DNA of 64,000 nucleotides, taken from Chamaea fasciata (lineage: Eukaryota; Chordata; Aves; Passeriformes; Sylviidae). Position numbers and translations under genes: made by a program. Positions 1-11,600 of the stretch are shown here, one piece after another; the stretch's first letter is position 1; every line of letters starts with the position of its first letter. The stretch covers positions 15,149,307 to 15,213,306 of the forward strand of contig JARCOQ010000016.1 in the NCBI GenBank assembly GCA_029207755.1, given 5' to 3'. The notes under the pieces were generated by a model, which was given only the letters and a program-made list of their open reading frames with translations, was not told the DNA's origin and ran no database searches.

Positions 1-70
1 AGTTTACAAACCTGGGAATTTTCTCTTTCAAGAAATATCCAAGACAAATACATTCTTAAAAGAATTAACA

Positions 71-376
71 GAATCATGGAATGGTTTGGGTTAGAAGGGA
101 CCTTAAAGCTCATCTAGTGTCCCTCCTTGTCATGGGCAGGGGCTCCTTCCACCATCCCGGGCTGCTCCAACCCCTGTCCAACCTGGCCTTGGACACTTCC
201 AGGGATCCAGGGGCAGCCACAGCTTCGCTGGGCACCCTGTGCCAGGGCCTCCCCACCCACAAAGGGGGCAATCCCTTCCCAGTGTCCCATCTAACCCTGC
301 TCTCTGGCAGTGAGAAGTCATTCCCCTTGTCCTATCGTGTTGTCAAAGTCCCTCCCCGGCTCTCTTCAGGCCTTGA
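71..376 (-). mobile_element. CR1 LINE fragment
   Basis: It starts with gaatcatggaatggtttggg, the reverse complement of a CR1 3' end, and continues through the ccatcccgggctgctcc and cttggacacttccaggg blocks typical of CR1. Confidence 0.85.
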
Positions 377-2145
377 TTCCACAAAAGAGGTGGCACAAGG
401 ACAGGTGTCACCCCTGTGCCCTTAGGAGCGGGGCTGTGGAGCCACAAACTTGAGACTGTATTGCAGGAAGAGAGCCCAGTGTTTCCAAAGCCAGTGGATT
501 ATTCCTCAGCTTTCCCAGGATGAGCGAACGTGGTTCAGGTAAATAGATGTGCTGCTGTCTCAGGAGTCTTAGAGGAGGGAAGATGTAGTTTTGCGTCACA
601 AATTAACCAGAAAACTTCCTTAGGACAAGCCAGTGCATTAAAAGATCTTAGCTAATGGATTATTATGCCTCCAGTTTTATTCAGACATGGAGAACTGCAG
701 GTGTCCTGCTTGTGTTGCCAGCTGGAAACAAGCTGTCCAGTGGAACTCCAGGGGGGCCTAGAGGTGGTTTTCATGGTCTAAACTCAGCTCTACATAAAAC
801 ATGAGTAGAGTGCTCTGGCAGTTCACTTAGGTTTTGGCTTGGGCTTTTGCTCAAGCAGCTTCACCTTTTCACAGGCATCGTCACGAACCAAGGGTTCCAC
901 TGGGAGGCTTCCATCCAGTTCCCAAACCCACCTGGTCTTTTCCATGGCTTACAAGAGAGTCTGGAATCACAACATGAAGGGTAGAATTCACGGGCCAAAA
1001 GTCATCTTTGGAAATCCACAGGGAACAGAAACCTCTTCCAAATTGGAATGAAAAACAAAGCAGTATTTGAAAACAGAATAGTCTCTCCTACCCATATAGT
1101 GCATTTGCTTTGCAGTTTACTTTCCTCTCTAAGGCAGCTCCTTCCACCTCATTAATATTAAGTATAAGTGGAGTACAAGGGACTTGTTTTTCCAGAGTTG
1201 CTCAGAGGAAAGGGTGTCACTGTTAGAATTCCATTGTTTGTTTTGCAGTGATACGATTTCCCCACTAATTGAGATAACTACCTGCTGTTTAAGATAAACA
1301 GCCTCCATTCCAGGCGTGTCACAACCACATTCGTGTCCCCAAAATGCAGGGTTTAAAGTACACGTGTGTGCAGGGGCTGGGAAAACATCTTGTGACCAGA
1401 CTGGGCTGAATGAATTCCAGCAGCTGAGCTTTGGTATGAAGACACAACCCCAACCCTAACTGAAGTCTTAGTCTAAGGCTCTAATTCAGAAGATCTCTGT
1501 TTTATCCACTCAGTGGAGGTCAGCCAGTGGGTGTTTTTTTCTGTTATCAGAGTGAATATCATGAGAGGAACGTGCATGCTGATGTGTAGAGCTAATACTA
1601 ATTCCAATTATATATTGGAATATAAGGCAGGTATTCTTCTGTCTTGAGCCTGAAGTTCAGCCCAGCTCTGAAAATTTGGGCATGAATACAATTAAGAAGT
1701 ATTTTATCCTTCTCCTGCAATTTGAAAACTCTATATTGTGAAAAAAAAAAAACAAACTTGTCTAATAATTACTATTTTGAATTTCCCTGTGGTTATCAGC
1801 CATATACACTGGCTTTGCTTTTCCTGATTGTCTCCCTTCTTTCTCTTTTATGCCCTGGGAGGGAATAAAAAATGCATTTTTATAACCTAAACCTGTACCT
1901 GCCTGAAAAGGTGTCTAAGCCAAACCATTCAGGGGAAACTGAATGTCTTTGGGAAGTTGTGTAAAAATTTCCTGGGTCACTTCTTTTACCTTCACTTCTT
2001 CCTTAGGGATTTTTTTGGGTGGGGAGAAAATGAATAAAACAGATAAAAAAGAGCTGGTGAAGTTAAAAGGCAGCAACTGCAAGAAAGGTGCAGGGTTTGG
2101 AGTGGCTGAGGAGAAAGGAGCATTAAAAGGGTCTTTTCATGCAGT

Positions 2146-2211
2146 GAGTTGGAATGAGATATCTTTAAAGTCCTTTCCAATCCAAACTATCCATTGATTC
2201 TGTGATCCTGT
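2146..2211 (+). mobile_element. CR1 3'-end fragment
   Basis: tttaaagtcctttccaatcc followed by attctgtgatcctgtg is a short decayed CR1 3' end. Confidence 0.6.
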
Positions 2212-3699
2212 GGCATGTTCCCTTCAGACAGGAAGGTTGGAAGGCTTGGTGAAAAGTTGATGGGAAACAGCTGACATCAGATGAAGTAAAGCAGGTGTAC
2301 AGTTCATGCCACTGCGGGTACTAAACAATAACATTAATTTCACATTTTAGAGCATGAAGATTGTTACAGGAACATTTGGGCCAGTCCTCCCTTTAAACAC
2401 CACAGGCTTTTCATCTTCAGGGCAAAGCCCAGGGGCGTCCCAGCAGCACCAGACCAGGCTGGGGGCTCAGTGCTGGGCCACCCGCAGTGGCATTTCAGGC
2501 CACCTGGAATAGCTTCCAAATTGAGGTTATTCTGCAGCCAACTCCTTTCATCTGTTCATTCTTTCATCCACTGTGGCAGGGGTTGTGCTTTAGAAATTGA
2601 GCAAAAAGAGAACAAACACAAGAAGCAAATTGCCTTGATGTTAAAATTGGCCATAATTTATCCCTCATGATGTGGCACAGCACCAGTACTCTGAGTCCTT
2701 TGGAGTCACGTTGAGTTTGTAAGCACTGCTAGCCTGTACCTCACAGTGCAGGTGTGATTGGTGCAAATACATGTTACTGGGATATTCTACGTTATTTTTT
2801 CAGTGCAAATTATATATATTAAAAAAGTGGGTTTTAAAAGGTTTGAACGACATATATCATGTGGCAATAAGAGTAACCAGGGTAGCAGCAGGTTGTCATG
2901 AGATTTGCTCGAGACATTTGAATTGGAGACTTCTGAGATGAGTGAAGTTCCATTTATGAGGGGGATTTTGGCTGCTCTGTCTCTGTTTATTGCACTCACA
3001 GCAGTCCATCGAGGGCAGGAGGACTGGGGATGGAGCTTAAATAGACTGTTTCTAGGGTAAATGCAAACAGCATTTCCAAACTTTCTGAAATAGTCAGGAA
3101 GAAGAGACAGGAAAAGCCTTTGATAAAAACAGAACTGCTATTCAACACGTATGAAAAAATTTACAGGCAGAGATCAGTAGTCTCTGAAAATGCATTTCTC
3201 TCAAGTGCATCCCTGTTTTCAGAGCCTCAGCCAAAAGTGATGACTGCACCTTATTTATCTTGCTCCAACTAAGTGCTCTGGAGATTACATAGGTCAAAAG
3301 GACTTTTATTGCAGCTCTACCTTCAAAAACGACATGACACTGCATCCATAAGGCTGATACACTTGTAATTTTAAGTACTTTGATAACCTGCCAGAAAATA
3401 CAGCTGTATGGAGTCGGGGTGTTATGTCTCATAGCCTGCAAGAATCCATCGGTCCCTCGTTCCGTTGCAGCCAGGATATTTGCACTTTATTCAAGGAAGT
3501 AAATAGAAAAGCAATTTGCATTTTGCATTAAAATGATACACAGCAAGAAGTTGCCAGGTGAGATAGGAGGGACTGAAACAAGGGGCTCCCAAAAGACCAG
3601 ACCACCTCCTACAGGTTGGAATGGATGTGTGTCTGCCGTGGTGGGGCTGCATCTGTAACAGCAGGACAGGGATGTGGGAGAGTGGGGCACTTCTTGAGG

Positions 3700-3878
3700 A
3701 AACCTTGGCTCCCCAGGGAATGGGCACAGCCCCGAGGCTGCCAGAGCTCCAGGAGTGTTTGGACAGCGCTGCCAGGGATGCCCAGGGTGGGATTGTTGGG
3801 GTGTCTGTGCAGAGCCTGGTGTTGGACTGGATGATCCCTATGGGTCCCTTCCCACTCAGAAGATTCTATGATTCTACA
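3700..3878 (+). mobile_element. CR1 3' end; forms an inverted repeat with the copy at 4138
   Basis: gccagagctccaggagtg through tgggtcccttcccactcag to the terminal attctatgattct is a CR1 3' end. Bases 3707-3812 match the reverse complement of 4210-4315 at 105 of 106 positions. Confidence 0.85.
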
Positions 3879-4137
3879 CTTTGTCAGTAGAAAAATATGC
3901 ATACTGAGCAGAATCTTTAAGCAAACATTCCAGGCTTTGTTTTGTTGTGGAACCAGTCTGCCCACAGTCGTAATTAGTTATATGTTTTTAAAGGGAACAA
4001 TGGTTGCGTTGTTACCACCTACTTGTTTGGCAATATGGAGAGTTACACTGGAAATGCAACATCTGACATCTGGGGCAAAGAAAGATAACTGGAATAGCAG
4101 GATACCATTCAGATGGGGGACCACAAGGGTCTGCAGA

Positions 4138-4421
4138 GAGAATCGTGGAATTGTGGAATTTCCTGGTTGGGAAGAGTCTCACAGGAATCGTCCAGTCCAA
4201 CTCCTGGCCCTGCACAGACACCCCAACAATCCCACCCTGGGCATCCCTGGCAGCGCTGTCCAAACACTCCTGGAGCTCTGGCAGCCTCGGGGCCGTGCCC
4301 ATTCCCTGGGGAGCCTGGGCAGTGCCTGAACCCTCTGGGGGAAGAATCTTTTCTTGATTTCCAGCCTAAACCTCCCCTGGCACAGCTCCAGCCGTTCCCT
4401 TGGGTCCTGTCCCTGGTCACC
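4138..4421 (-). mobile_element. CR1 fragment, inverted partner of the copy at 3700
   Basis: It starts agaatcgtggaatt and runs through the ccagcctaaacctcccctgg block of CR1. It is of the same subfamily as the copy at 3700. Confidence 0.85.
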
Positions 4422-5029
4422 AACATCTTTCATTTGTGTCTTTATCCCCGTTTGTAGTGAAGAAATACCATTTGTTCTCTGCATTGTGTGACACCTCCTA
4501 CTGGGTTCCTGGCCAGTGCAAGTGATTTGGTTTTAATCATTTGTACAACTTAATGATTTTTTCAACGTGGTGTTCAGTCACTGCTATGGGGCCAAGATAA
4601 CAGGCTAAACGTTTCTGTCAGCAGGCTTCTGTTTGTTCTGTATTTCCACCAGAAAACAGGGATTACCAAGCTGAAAACAGACAGATGGAAATTGTTTATT
4701 AGGTACACATATGAGAAACCAGTGGGATGCAGATGTTGAAGGGATTTAGTACCTACTAAGTTCAGGGATCGAGACAATAAACGAAGGGAGAGCACAGAAA
4801 TATGTGGAGTGCTAACTCAGATCCAGAGAAGATCCAGTTAGGGTTTAGCTGAAATGGAACTAAAGTAAACCACATGCATTGGATGGTAATGGGGCTGCAC
4901 TGAAATCACCCCTGACTTCGAGATACTTTAAAATTTAGCAGAAAACCCCACACTGCGGACGAGCGCCCAGTGCCGCTGTAATTAACCAACCGCTCCCTAT
5001 TGCTCTAATTAATTAACCACCCTCTCGGT

Positions 5030-5600
5030 ACTTGCTCCGGTCCCGCCGCCCGTCCGGGGTCCCCTCAGAGCGCGGCACCTCCGCGCCGCCAGGGGGCGCC
5101 CGCGCCGCGCCCCTCCCGCCCCGCCGGCGCTCCAAGATGGCGGCCGCGGGGCCCTGCTCGTGGCCGGCGCTGATGGGCGCTCTGGCGGCTCTGCTCTTTC
5201 TGCTGCTGTGGCGGCGGGCGCGGCGGCGGGCGGGCGGCGCGGGCCGGGTGTGCGTGGCCGTGCTGGGGGACCTGGGCCGCAGCCCGCGGATGCAGTACCA
5301 CGCGTTGGCGCTGGCCCGGCACGGGCGCGAGGTCGCTCTGCTGGGCTACCTCCGTGAGTGAGGGGCGGCCGGGGGGCCGCGGGGCCGGGCGGGGCGGCCG
5401 CGCCGCTGACCGGGCTCTCCCCTCGCAGAGACCCGGCCGCACCCGGACGTGCTGCGCAGCGAGAACATCCGGCTGGTGCCCGTGGCGGAGCTGCGCGGGC
5501 TGCGAGGTGCGTGCGGGCCGGGCCGGGCAGCGGAGGGAGCGGGGGTACGCGGACGATGGAGCCCGCCGCGGGTGCGGGTCCAGCCCCGCCGCACGCACAG
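5030..5600 (+). promoter_or_regulatory. CpG-island promoter and first two exons of ALG1
   Basis: The sequence changes abruptly near 5030 from AT-rich DNA (two attaatta-like runs at about 4980-5020) to very GC- and CpG-rich DNA. The island covers the start codon, exon 1, the 75-bp intron 1 and exon 2. No TATA box is seen, as usual for a housekeeping promoter. Confidence 0.8.
5134..5144 (+). promoter_or_regulatory. YY1 motif overlapping the ALG1 start codon
   Basis: AAGATGGCGGC fits the YY1 consensus, and its ATG is the predicted initiator. YY1 sites just downstream of the transcription start that overlap the first codons are known in many vertebrate housekeeping genes. Confidence 0.65.
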
Positions 5601-8600
5601 CTCCGCGCTCTTGTCTCCCTTTCTCTGTTCAACAGGAGCCCTTGGAATTAAGCACCTGCCGGTACATTGGTGCTGTTCGCGTTCGGAGTGAAATGTGGAA
5701 ATGATTCTCGTTCCGCCTCTTCTTCCCCTCCCCTGTTGCCCAGAGAAGCTGTGACCGCCCCGTCCATGGAAGTGTCCAAAGCCAGGCTGGACGGGGCTTG
5801 GAGCAGCCTGGGATGGTGGAAGGTGGCCCTGCCTGAGTCAGGGGGTGGAATCAGATGAGCTTTAAGGCCCTTTCCAACCCAAGCCGTTCAATGAGTGTAG
5901 GATTTCTTTCCGTACAAAATATAGAATGAGAATTTAGGTAGCTTTATAGTGATCATAGAATAAAATCACAAAGGTTGGAAAAGCCCTCAAAGAACATTGA
6001 GTTCAACCATTCCCCCTGCACTGCCAAGGCCAGCACTGAGCCATGTCCCCAGGTGCCACATCCACTTTTAAGTGCCTCCAGGGATGGTGACTCCACCAGT
6101 GCCCTGTGCCAGTGCCTGACCACCCTTTCCATGAAGACATTTTCACAATATCCAGCCTAAACCTCCCCTGGTACAGCTTGAGGCCATTTCCTTTCATCCT
6201 CTCCCTTGTTCCCTGGGAGCAGAGCCCGACCCCCCAGCTGTCCCCTGCTGTCAGGGAGCTGTGCAGAGCCACAAGGTCCCCCCTGAGCCTCCTTTTCTCC
6301 AGGCTGAGCCCCTTTCCCAGCTCCCTCAGCTGCTCCTGGTGCTCCAGCCCCTTCCCCAGCTCCGTTCCCTTCTCTGGACACACTCCAGCTCCTCAATGTC
6401 TGCCTTGGAGTGACCCAGCCTGTCCAGATCCCTCTGCAGAGCCTTCCTACCCTCAAGCAGATTGACACTCTCACCCGACTTGGTGCCATCTCCAGACTTG
6501 CTGAGGGTGCACTCAATCACTTACCCAGGTCGTTGGTAAAGTTATTAAACAGGTGTCAATTTTTGTGTTATTTTCACCCTGTCTCTGCAGAGCTGGCTGG
6601 TCCTGATGTTCACATTTCTGTGGCGGGAGCTCTAATATTCTTACCTGTTTTTCTGTCACTTTGCAGTGGGTCCAAAGCTTTTCCAGTATGTCCTCAAGGT
6701 GCTCGTGCAGTCAGTGCAGCTACTGTACACGTTGCTGAGGATAGATCAGCCATCGTATATTCTTCTTCAGGTACGTTTTGTGTTGGGACTAATCAATAAC
6801 GGTAAAAATCAATGACAGTAAAAATCAATAGTGCTGTATTACAGAGCATTTTTAGCCCACTCAGACATTGTTCTAATTATTTCTGAGCTGAACTGGCCTC
6901 ATCAGTGGTGTAAACCTGTATCTAGATATTTTTTGGCTCTAAACTTTTGATTTGTCTGTTAACAAGTCAAGTATTCTCTTCCCGTTAGTTGTTGTGCTTT
7001 CAAACTTCATTGCCATGGGTAGTAGTAAAGAATAAATCCTACTGGAAATGTTGGTGTATTTATTGGAGGGAATTTCGATCTTGATCCAAGGGTTAAATCT
7101 GAAGTACTTGCCAGTATTCATAAGTAAATACAAACATTCTCTGTTCATGAAGCTCCTTTAAGGTGATGCAATTTCAGTTTGTCTTTTTGTTTCTGGTAGT
7201 TGCTTTGTGTTTGTCACTTGGTCACATTTTTGTGCTATTTTGGTTTTGGTTTTGAGCAGAATCCCCCAGGCTTACCCAGTATAGCCGTTGCCTGGGTGGC
7301 AGGGCTGTGGTGGGGCAGCAAACTCATCGTTGATTGGCACAACTATGGATACACCATCATGAGCCTGAGTCACGGGAGGAGCCACCCACTGGTCCTGATT
7401 GCAAAATGGTTTGTACAGTCATTTCTGCTCTTTATAAGTGACATGCCTTGGTGGAATTCAGAATGGAGGCCAGTGGGGAGAATATAATTGGCACAGGGAG
7501 AGGTTTCTGGGCTCTGCTGTGTAAAACTGGTTTCTGTTCTGCAGGTGCTTTGTTGAGCACGTGGGAGGGGGCTTGCAGGAAGTAGGCAGGTTGCTTTTAC
7601 GTGCATATGTGAATGTTGAGCTTGTTATTGGAATTTCTTTATATTTCCTGGGTTTTTTATCCTCTAATGCAGCTTTACACTCCATCTCTTCTTTGAACAG
7701 CTCCTTGCTGAATATAATTGGTTATGTGTAGTTAAAGGCTTTAAAGGCTTTGGAGAATAGGAGTCCATCAAAAATTGACAATCAAATCTCTGTTCTGGGG
7801 GCAGTTGGGTTATTTGGATTTTGTTTGGCATTCATCAAGCATGGGCACTGGGGACAGTTTCTGCAATTGCCTGCCTGTGGTTTCTGACTGACATTTAATT
7901 TTTGTCAGGTATGAAAAGCTTTTCGGGCGCTTGTCTGACTATAACCTGTGTGTCACTGATGCCATGAAAAAAGATCTCTGGGTGAACTTCAAGATAAAGT
8001 AAGTCACGTGCCTCAGACAATTTAGTGTGTGTGTGCTAAGTAAAGGGAAGAACAGATCCCTGAGGATTCAGGATTCCGAGGGATCTTACAAAAGCAACTC
8101 TCCTGAGCTCATCCGTCACCACTGAAACACGTGAGCTCAGTTTTTTCCTTGTGGGCCAATGCAGTGTGGGCATTCAGGGATCTTCATTATCCTTCTAAAC
8201 TAACGCCCCACCGACTGAAGCGGCAGTCCAGGAGCCAGGGAAGTTTGCTGCAGGTTGCCTGTGGAGTCAGAGTGGGACAGATATCACTGGGATTTGAACA
8301 ATTACTCTGGCCTGCCAGCTTGTCTTGAGTACTTCAGGATCAGAGTTGCTATTAGGGAGTAAGTTTGAAAATCAGGACAGTGATGTCTGCAGTTTTTACA
8401 GGTGCATTTCACCCCTAGAACAAGCACACAAGAAAGGCGTCCTTTGTTACTTGTGTCTGCCTTGGTGTGTTCCAGCGAACTTCAGGAATACAGGAAGTTT
8501 TAAGAGTCAAAAAATGAATTACTTTGCTGTATTGATTTAGTTAATTTCTGATTACATTGTTGCAGCCTGCAACTGTTCCACATGCATGTTGTTACATCTG

Positions 8601-11600
8601 TATGGTATTTAAGCTGCGCATTTATTTTCCCCCAGGGCTGTAACGTTGTATGACAAACCTGCATCTTATTTTAAGGAAACACCATTGGACCTCCAACACA
8701 ACTTGTACATGAAACTTGCCAAGGACTATGAGCCTTTCAAACCACGGTATGTGCAGCTGCCCCTACAGTCCTTAACCAAGGGACTTGGAGTTGTGGCACT
8801 TCAGTTACCAGGAGTACTTGTGTGGGGTCTTCTGACTCCCAGCAGGCACAAGGGACACTGAGTTGCCTTAATTGTCACTAGGAGAGGCCAGAAGGAGTGA
8901 AATGATTGAGCTGCGGTGACACAAGTAGTAGAAGTGTTTTGTTTTTAAAGATGTTGGGATAAGCACTGAGACAATCTGGGGTGAGTGTCTAGGGTGGAAC
9001 TCTACAGTTGTCTGCTTCCCACTGACCCACACTGCAGTGATTGGATGCTTCCTTAATAGCATTCCTTCCTTAATTACTGTGGAGAGTCTTCTGAATATTA
9101 GTCCAAGTGCTAAACACTCCCCTCTGGCTGTGCAGGATGTCACCTGGAGCAGATGTACCAGGGAGTTTACTTCATTAAACTAAGGCTTGAAAAAGAAGGG
9201 AAATCCACAGAGCATGGTGGGGATTGTTTGGAAATGCCCAGCTCAGAAAATGTAGGTTCTGAGTTTAGTGGAATAAATGTGCTGTTGGCCTCCATGCTGT
9301 GCTAAGTGTGAGACAGACTGTAGAAAGGGAGGCTGACTGCTCAACTTGTGAAGGAAAACATTTGGTTGGAAAGTGGAATTGTGCCTACAGCAGCAGGAAA
9401 GAGGGGGAAATGGCCTGCCCTGTCCTGGTATTTCTGTAATATAATGATTCTGTTTCTAGACAAGTTGAGCAGCAAATCTGAAGCCAAATGTGTGGAAATT
9501 GGTGCCAGTTAAGCAGAGTGTTCCCTGCTGTTGCTGGCTGTGTGTATAGCTCATTCTCAGGAAGTTGTGTTTCCATAGTACAGAGCTGGCAATCCCAGTG
9601 CTGACAGATCGGCCTTCACGGAGAGGGATGGGAAAAGTGGGAATGTGGTGAAGCCCAGGGGCCGGCCAGCCCTTCTCATCAGCAGCACCAGCTGGACAGG
9701 TTGGGAATCAGTTTTCCTTTTCATACAAAATAGGACTGTTTGTACTTTCTCACACCTCAAGTCCTGTTTCTCCTTTGTTTTCCTGGGAGAATTTGAAGAC
9801 AAGGTGTGTATGGTGCAACTAAATGTTGTGTAACTTACATAATGCTACAAATGAATGTTTTTTTAGAAGTAAGATTTTAATTATAGAGCTCAACTTTAAG
9901 AATGATTAAAAAAGGTTTCTTCTTGGTTTTTTAGCTTTCGTTCTAGACATACTGTCTTGCATGGTGTAAAACAGATAAAACCTCAAATATTTACTCCTTA
10001 CTGAGCACTCTGCACCTGAAGGTGTGTCTGCACATGGCTGGGGGCTGGGATGAGATTAGCTTTAAGGTCCCACCCAACCCAAACCAATTTGTGATTCCAT
10101 GATTTCTGATGATGTACATAATTACGTACATTTTTCCCCTCTGTATGAGGAAGGGAACAGAGACTGTTCCCGTTTTATTTATGAAAATAAACTAGGGGAT
10201 TTTTAATAGAACATTTTACTAAATAGTATCTTTAAGTACAGACTGTGTACTTAACCTTTAGTACATGGTGTGTATTTAAATTGTGTAGGTGAAGGTGAGG
10301 AAAATCTCAACTGTTATTTAAAGACAAAAACTGAAAATGGTAGAAGTATGAGTGTCACTAATAAAGCCTTCTCTTTCAGAGGATGAAGACTTCTCAGTCC
10401 TTTTAAGAGCTTTAGAAGGTGGGTATGAAGGAATTGATCTCACTTTTTCAAAGAGGTCTTCTGGACACTTAAGAAGGGTTTTGCTAAAGAGCAGTGCTTC
10501 TATATTCAGGTGAAAATCCAGTTGTATTTGATTAATTAATTTGATAATGAGCACTAATTTCAGATTAGTAATTGAAATACAGCAGTGCAACGTCTGAATT
10601 CAATTAGAGAAGTTGTCAGAGAGAATTAAATCTCTAACTGGCTCCTAAACTGCAGTTTTATTTTCTGAGCTATTACACCCACTCTCCACAGGTATCTGCT
10701 AATGAGAAGGGAGGGAATATATTTGTCTTATCTTGTAGACTTCGCAGCTGCAATTCTAAATTGATCTATTGAAGCAACTGATTGGGGAGCAGTTGAAGAA
10801 ATGCTGCATGCATAAACAGCCTGATTTATTTCTGTAGAAGTCTTTAAATGTTAACACTGCTGAATTTACTGCTGTGTTACTAGTACGTGCTTGTAAGGAA
10901 ATTGCTTGTAGTGGGAAGCTCAGTAATTAATCCACTGTCACCAGTCTTCAACCAAGCACCCTGAGATTTGTCAGCTCTGACCAGTGTTTTCTCTTCTCCA
11001 GATTATGAGAGGTTTATCAAGGAGGGAGCCAAGCTTCCAGCTTTAGTGTGTGTGATAACAGGTAAGAATGTTTGTGCTACAATTCTTCCAGTGCTAACAG
11101 AAGTTTTAGTTGTCCCTTTTGTTCTGTGCTGACTCTTCTGTTGCTGGTGGGAGAGAGCAGGCACTGTTGCCTCTGTGTCTGGTTATAAGGACAGTGTTTT
11201 ATAGCTGACTTACAGTTATTGTTATTGTACCATCCACCAGTTATGGCACATCTTTAAAGAGCCTCCCTGTCTGCTCCAGCTCCGCATGGAAAAAAAAAAA
11301 ATCTAAGGTCAATGTTGAGATGATGCTACAAAAGCAATGTCAGAGGAAGCAGACTCAAGCTGTGCCAGGGGAGGTTTAGGCTGGATATTGAGAGAATTCC
11401 TTCATGGAAAGGATGGTCTGGCATTGGCACAGGTAGAGTCCCCGTCCCTGGGGGAATTTAAAGGCATGTGGAACTGATGCTCGGGGTGTGGGTCAGTGTT
11501 AGCCCTGGCAGTGCTGGGGAACAGTTAGACTTGAGCTGAGGGGGCTTTTCCAACCTTAAAAGCTCCATGATTCAACATTGATGGAAAACTCCTTGAAATA

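Larger units (their letters stand above)
1..5000. other. Intergenic region upstream of ALG1
   Basis: AT-moderate sequence with four CR1 fragments and no exon that I can support. In human the neighbour on this side is C16orf89, but no trace of it was recognised here. Confidence 0.5.
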
